From: Corynebacterium diphtheriae
GTDB taxonomy: Bacteria; Actinomycetota; Actinomycetes; Mycobacteriales; Mycobacteriaceae
DNA length: 64,000 nt
Assembly: GCF_001457455.1 (NCBI RefSeq)
Contig: NZ_LN831026.1
Coordinates: forward strand, 930,001-994,000
Reading direction: 5' to 3'
In this document: one piece after another, positions 60,323 to 64,000 of the stretch
Layout of the letters: the number at the start of each line of letters is the position of its first letter
Position numbering within the stretch: position 1 is the stretch's first letter
Program-made: the position numbers and the translations under genes
Notes under the pieces: generated by a model
What the model was told of the DNA's origin: nothing
What the model saw: only the letters and a program-made list of their open reading frames with translations
Database searches by the model: none

Positions 60323-60658
60323 CTATTGAGCTGCGTCGTTGATTAAATACGCTGCGGCAGCTGTAGCCGCGGTGACACTTACCACCGAAGGCCATGCGCC
60401 GATCTTTTTCGCCAGTGGGTGAGAGGCGCCGAATGCTGCGATGTATACAGCGCTTAACGCGGCCGTTCGAGTAGCACCACCGCGTGCCCACCAAGACCTT
60501 CCGGCCCAGATTCCAGCAGCTGCTAGGACTACTCCGCCTAGTGGGCGAATTCCGGTCTCGCGAGCGGTAAGCCAGCCGCCAATTAGGCCCGTGGCTACGA
60601 CTGGAGCAGTACTGACTTTGTTTGCAGGTTTTACATCAAATCCCATAAATGTTGTCAT
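60323..60658 (-). CDS. small membrane protein of unknown function
   Basis: A 111-residue protein with three or four hydrophobic, Ala/Gly-rich segments (VVATGLIGGWL, GGVVLAAAGIWAG, AALSAVYIAAFGA, VSVTAATAAAAYL). No family is recognised beyond being a conserved-looking corynebacterial membrane protein. ATG 60658 is taken; ATG 60646 is an alternative. It is a single gene on the minus strand. Confidence 0.6.
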   Translation of the reverse strand: MTTFMGFDVKPANKVSTAPVVATGLIGGWLTARETGIRPLGGVVLAAAGIWAGRSWWARGGATRTAALSAVYIAAFGASHPLAKKIGAWPSVVSVTAATAAAAYLINDAAQ

Positions 60659-60796
60659 ATCGCAACAGCTTAGCGAGCCATCGGCAGCGGCGCTATCAAA
60701 CTAAGCGGTTTGGATAGTTGCTATGTCATTTTTAATGGGGAATGGGCGTTGAGGCGTTTTTGAAGTTAGGTTTCGATAATTAGCTATCCTGTTAGC

Positions 60797-60802
60797 TATA
60801 CT
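60797..60802 (+). promoter_or_regulatory. -10 TATACT of the riboswitch transcript
   Basis: TATACT is a good -10 about 20 bases before the riboswitch core. The -35 is not clear; TTTCGA 20 bases upstream is weak. Confidence 0.45.
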
Positions 60803-60823
60803 TAAGTGTGTTACACATTGATT

Positions 60824-61012
60824 AGGTGCAGCATAGAACTGCTGCATGGGAATCTGGTGAAAATCCAGAGCTGACGCGCAGCGGTGAAGGTGCAAGTGAG
60901 TGCTTCAATGTAGCCACTGAGAGTAAAAACTCTTGGGAAGGTGAGGCAATTACTCTCGCGTAGAGCACCCCAGTCCGAAGACCGGCCTAATCAGAAACAT
61001 GTGCTGCTGTCC
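60824..61012 (+). ncRNA. cobalamin (AdoCbl) riboswitch
   Basis: The conserved blocks of the B12 element appear in order: TGGGAATCTGGTGAAAATCC, GAGCTGACGCGCAGCGGT, AGCCACTG, TTGGGAAGGTGA, and AGTCCGAAGACCGGCC (B12 box). GCAGCA near 60827 can pair with TGCTGC near 61003 as the closing stem. It precedes an importer of the BtuCDF type by about 45 bases, so binding of cobalamin should turn the importer genes off. Confidence 0.92.
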
Positions 61013-61057
61013 TCGCGTTCTAGGTAAGCAGACCGATATGTAGTTGAAGTTGGTCAT

Positions 61058-62098
61058 GTGATCAGACGACTTACCACGCCCGTACTATTTATTGCACTTC
61101 TTATTGTGGCGGCCGTTAGTTTTGTCATCTCCTTATCTTTTGGTTCTGTCGACTACCCACAGGAGCAAGTATGGGCGGTAGTAAAAGCTCATCTTGCCGG
61201 AGACGTCTACCCAGATCAGTCGATTGATGCAGTGGTATGGGAATTGCGAGCACCTCGTGGCGTTTTAGCTCTTATTGTCGGTGCAGGTTTGGCGCTCGCC
61301 GGTGTTGCAATGCAGACCTTGGTGCGTAACCCATTGGCAGATCCTTATCTCCTGGGCATTAGCTCTGGTGCGAGTGTGGGTGCGACCGCAGTGCTCGTTT
61401 TTGGTTTGCTAGGAAATTTTGGACTTTACGCGCTTTCTGGTGGAGCTCTAGTGGGTGCAATTATCGCTACGTTTGCGGTGTATGCAGTTACCCTTGCTCA
61501 AGGTGGGTTGACACCGTTGCGATTAATTTTGTCAGGTGTTGTGCTTTCGTCAGCTTTTTCTGCGCTCGCTAGCTTTCTGGTTTTTAAAGGTCCAGATGCT
61601 CGCGCTGCTCAAGGCGTGATGTTTTGGATGCTTGGTTCGGTTGCTGGCGCGCAATGGGGAAAACTTGCTATTCCTGCCGTTGTAGTAGCACTGGCTTTTG
61701 CTGGTTTGCTGTTTATTAATCGTCAGATGGATGCGCTGGCTGCTGGTCCTGACACCGCAGCAGCTTTAGGAGTCAACGTTCCAGCCTTGCGTCAGGGGCT
61801 ATTTTTCCTCCAAGCGATGCTCGTTGGCGCCATGGTTGCGGTAGCTGGTGGAATTGGATTCGTGGGACTTGTGATCCCTCACTTGGCGCGCATGATGGTG
61901 GGCTCTCTGCATCGTCGGTTGTTGCCCATCGCTGCTGCTTTTGGTGCAGTGTTTATGGTGTGGGTTGATGTGTTGGCTCGGGTTGCAGCACCTCCTCAAG
62001 AAATTCCGCTCGGTGTTGTTACGGGTGTTATCGGAGCCCCGTTATTCCTAATTTTGATGGGACGTAAGAGCTATCGCTTTGGGGGACAGGAGTCATGA
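61058..62098 (+). CDS. btuC: cobalamin-type ABC transporter permease (FecCD/BtuC)
   Basis: A 346-residue FecCD-family permease with about ten membrane helices: WELRAPRGVLALIVGAGLAL, TLVRNPLADPYLLGISSGASVG and GGIGFVGLVIPHLARM. The riboswitch upstream points to cobalamin or a cobinamide as substrate, although family members also carry haem and siderophores. The start is GTG at 61058. The stop overlaps the ATPase start (ATGA at 62095-62098). Confidence 0.88.
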   Translation: MIRRLTTPVLFIALLIVAAVSFVISLSFGSVDYPQEQVWAVVKAHLAGDVYPDQSIDAVVWELRAPRGVLALIVGAGLALAGVAMQTLVRNPLADPYLLGISSGASVGATAVLVFGLLGNFGLYALSGGALVGAIIATFAVYAVTLAQGGLTPLRLILSGVVLSSAFSALASFLVFKGPDARAAQGVMFWMLGSVAGAQWGKLAIPAVVVALAFAGLLFINRQMDALAAGPDTAAALGVNVPALRQGLFFLQAMLVGAMVAVAGGIGFVGLVIPHLARMMVGSLHRRLLPIAAAFGAVFMVWVDVLARVAAPPQEIPLGVVTGVIGAPLFLILMGRKSYRFGGQES

Positions 62099-62895
62099 TG
62101 CATTGCCAAGCACAGGGTATTGCTTGTGGTTTTGATACCAAGACAACGATTTTGAAAGACATTTCCTTTTCTGTTGATCAGGGCACGATGACTGCGATTG
62201 TGGGGGTTAATGGTGTCGGAAAATCTACGCTGTTGCGTGCCCTAGCCGGTATCACGCAACCTCATGCTGGCGTTGTAACGGTCAATGGCCATGATATTCA
62301 CAAAATCCGTGCCAAAAAACGTGCCATGATGTTGACCTTCGTGGGCCAAGAGGAACAACCACCTGCGGATTTATCTGTGGAAGAAGTAGTGGCCCTGGGC
62401 AGATTGCCGTATATCAAGTCATGGCAGTTGGGTTCTAAGAATGAACGCGACATCGTGGAACATTCTCTCGACTTGGTCGGTTTGGCAGGGCGTCGTAAAG
62501 CGTTGTGTTCTGAGCTTTCTGGCGGACAGCGGCGTCGAGTGCTGTTGGCGCGTGGTTTTGCACAGCAAACGGATCTCGTTTTTCTCGACGAACCGACCAA
62601 CCATCTCGACGTTCAGCACCAATTGCACTTGCTCCATGTGCTTCGTGATTCCGGACGCACCATCGTTGCCACCATCCATGACCTTGATCTGGCGGTGTCG
62701 CATTTTGATCAGGTCGTGGTGGTGGGCAACGGTGGCGTGGTCGCTGCTGGATCTCCGCAGGAAGTTCTCACCCCTGAGATTGTGTCTCAAGTATTTGGCG
62801 TGGAATCACTGCTTGTCCAACTCGAACAAGCCCGTCGTGTGCATTTGCTTATCGACGCCCTATCTCATCAACCTCATCTATCCCCGAAGGAGTAG
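62095..62895 (+). CDS. btuD: cobalamin-type ABC transporter ATP-binding protein
   Basis: A 266-residue ABC ATPase: Walker A GVNGVGKST, signature LSGGQRRRV, Walker B LVFLDEPTNHLD, and switch His in TIHDLDLA. It couples to the permease encoded just upstream. ATG 62095 overlaps the permease stop; an immediately following ATG at 62098 is also usable. Confidence 0.9.
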   Translation: MMHCQAQGIACGFDTKTTILKDISFSVDQGTMTAIVGVNGVGKSTLLRALAGITQPHAGVVTVNGHDIHKIRAKKRAMMLTFVGQEEQPPADLSVEEVVALGRLPYIKSWQLGSKNERDIVEHSLDLVGLAGRRKALCSELSGGQRRRVLLARGFAQQTDLVFLDEPTNHLDVQHQLHLLHVLRDSGRTIVATIHDLDLAVSHFDQVVVVGNGGVVAAGSPQEVLTPEIVSQVFGVESLLVQLEQARRVHLLIDALSHQPHLSPKE

Positions 62896-62906
62896 TTCTC
62901 GTTCTC

Positions 62907-63971
62907 ATGAAATCTAAACTTTTTCCTCTTCTTGTCCCTATGCTCGGTGCATCCATCGTTTTCGCTGGTTGTAGTAACGCCGATACCTCTAAGCAGGCTG
63001 AGTCCAAAGATGGCGTGACCATCACCAACTGTGGCAAGGAAGTTACCTACACCAAGGCAGACAACTTGTTTGTCAACGATGGCAACATCATTTCCATTGC
63101 TCTTGCTGCCGGTGCAGCAGATAACGTGAAGTATGTCAGCTCTATTCAGCGCGATAAGGAGCTATTGCACGCTAAGTATGGCAAAGATATCGATAAAGCT
63201 GAAGACGTTGCTAAAGAGTATCCGTCATTGGAATCTATCGTTGCCAAACACCCTGATATCTTTGTTGCCGGTTGGAACTACGGCTTCTCTGAAGAAAAGA
63301 ATCTCACGCCCGATGCGCTGAAAGACCAAGGTATCGATTCCTATATTTTGAGTGAATCGTGCCGCCAAGAAGGCTCGGAGAAACGCGGCTTGTACGATCC
63401 TTGGGAAGCCGTCAAGATGGATATTTCAAACATCGGCAAGATCACCAGCCATGCAGATACCGCAGACTCAGTGGTCAAAGATATCGATTCTCGTCTAGAA
63501 ACCTTGAAGAAGGCTCCACAAGCCGATAAAGCACCAACTGCATTTGTGTTTGATTCTGGTACCGATACAGTATTTACCTCGGGTAAGTTTGGCGCTCCGC
63601 AGGCGATTATCGAGGCAGCTGGTGGCCGCAACGGTGCTGAAAACGTAGAAGATACTTGGACCACTGTGAGCTGGGAAAACCTCGCTGCATCGAAGCCTGA
63701 TGTCTTTGTTTTTGTTGATTACCCAGGCCAAGAGTTTGAAGAGAAAATAGCGGCATTGCGCAGTAATCCAGCGACTAAGAACTTGCCAGCTGTCAAGGAA
63801 AACCGCTTTATCAATTTGCCATATGCCATGTGGACTTCTGGCCCACTCAACATTGATGCTGCAGAGCAGATGCGCAAGGGTTTTGAAAAGTTCGGCCTCG
63901 TTCCAAGCTCTGAAATCAAGCCTTCCTTGGAACTTCCTGCGTCTGTGCCAGGCCAAAACTACTACAAGTAG
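62907..63971 (+). CDS. cobalamin-type ABC transporter substrate-binding lipoprotein
   Basis: A 354-residue binding lipoprotein (class III, BtuF/FepB-like). The signal peptide ends in the lipobox FAGC with Cys22. The mature domain contains AKHPDIFVAGWNYG and AAGGRNGAENVEDTW, as expected for helical-linker binding proteins. It is the third gene of the riboswitch-controlled operon, 11 bases after the ATPase. Binding of a corrinoid is inferred from the riboswitch; haem or siderophore binding is not excluded. The window ends 29 bases later. Confidence 0.9.
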   Translation: MKSKLFPLLVPMLGASIVFAGCSNADTSKQAESKDGVTITNCGKEVTYTKADNLFVNDGNIISIALAAGAADNVKYVSSIQRDKELLHAKYGKDIDKAEDVAKEYPSLESIVAKHPDIFVAGWNYGFSEEKNLTPDALKDQGIDSYILSESCRQEGSEKRGLYDPWEAVKMDISNIGKITSHADTADSVVKDIDSRLETLKKAPQADKAPTAFVFDSGTDTVFTSGKFGAPQAIIEAAGGRNGAENVEDTWTTVSWENLAASKPDVFVFVDYPGQEFEEKIAALRSNPATKNLPAVKENRFINLPYAMWTSGPLNIDAAEQMRKGFEKFGLVPSSEIKPSLELPASVPGQNYYK

Positions 63972-64000
63972 ACAATAAGGTGTGCTTACGGCTGGGGGAT

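Larger units (their letters stand above)
60659..61057. other. control region upstream of the cobalamin importer
   Basis: 399 bases. They hold a possible promoter (60797-60802), the riboswitch (60824-61012) and a short region leading to the permease GTG. Direct repeats TTAGCTAT occur at 60780-60787 and 60792-60799. No gene is seen. Confidence 0.7.

Overview
The window looks like chromosomal DNA of a Corynebacterium of the C. diphtheriae group. I base this on gene order and protein character from memory, not on a search: lysA-hom-thrB, rho-prfA-prmC, the atpBEFHAGDC cluster, nucS, glgE-glgB and etfBA to ligA to gatCA are all laid out as in Corynebacterium and, in part, Mycobacterium. The base composition is moderate, the Rho N-terminus is the long basic actinobacterial type, and DtxR-like iron boxes are present.

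Layout. (1) 1-3100 is an accessory, GC-richer segment. It holds the end of a CmtR-type metal sensor, a CadD-type cadmium exporter, possible remnants of an older insertion element and an IS3-family (IS150-group) element whose transposase is frameshifted. It lies against the 3' end of a tRNA-Arg(CCG) gene (3178-3250), the usual position of an inserted island. (2) 3369-8422 is a lactate module: lutABC on the minus strand, divergent from a lactate permease gene. (3) 8434-13900 is argS-lysA-hom-thrB (arginyl-tRNA, lysine/DAP and threonine/methionine supply). An acyl-CoA synthetase gene follows on the minus strand. (4) 16063-29979 runs rho, prfA, prmC, a Sua5/TsaC gene, a WecA-type transferase, an AtpI-like gene and the complete F1Fo ATP synthase operon. 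(5) 30206-32639 holds a DUF2550 gene, nucS, a small putative zinc protein, methylmalonyl-CoA epimerase and a UPF0045 gene. (6) 32642-36519 is an iron-siderophore ABC importer: three minus-strand genes divergent from a plus-strand binding lipoprotein, with a DtxR-like box in the 47-bp gap. (7) 36616-45821 has a PGPGW-type membrane protein, a thioredoxin/TPR protein, glgB and glgE, a stand-alone ABC ATPase, a Nudix hydrolase and a THUMP-like methyltransferase. (8) 45997-58192 is etfBA, cysteine desulfurase, a spermidine-synthase-like protein, mnmA, a MetE-like protein, a DnaQ-type exonuclease, ligA, an ACT protein and gatCA. This closely follows the order in M. tuberculosis. (9) 58294-63971 has a GNAT acetyltransferase, an MFS drug exporter, a small membrane protein and a complete cobalamin-type ABC importer behind a cobalamin riboswitch.

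Most of the window is ordinary core genome. The observations most worth a second look are: the island boundary at tRNA-Arg and the doubly homopolymer-altered IS3 transposase; a G-quadruplex-forming motif in the long atp leader; a 15-bp perfect stem-loop in a gene-free stretch near glgB; paired TTGTGC palindromes before etfBA; an open reading frame in the rho leader; and signs of leaderless transcripts at nucS and ligA. I found no CRISPR array, no prophage and no clearly undescribed multi-gene system.
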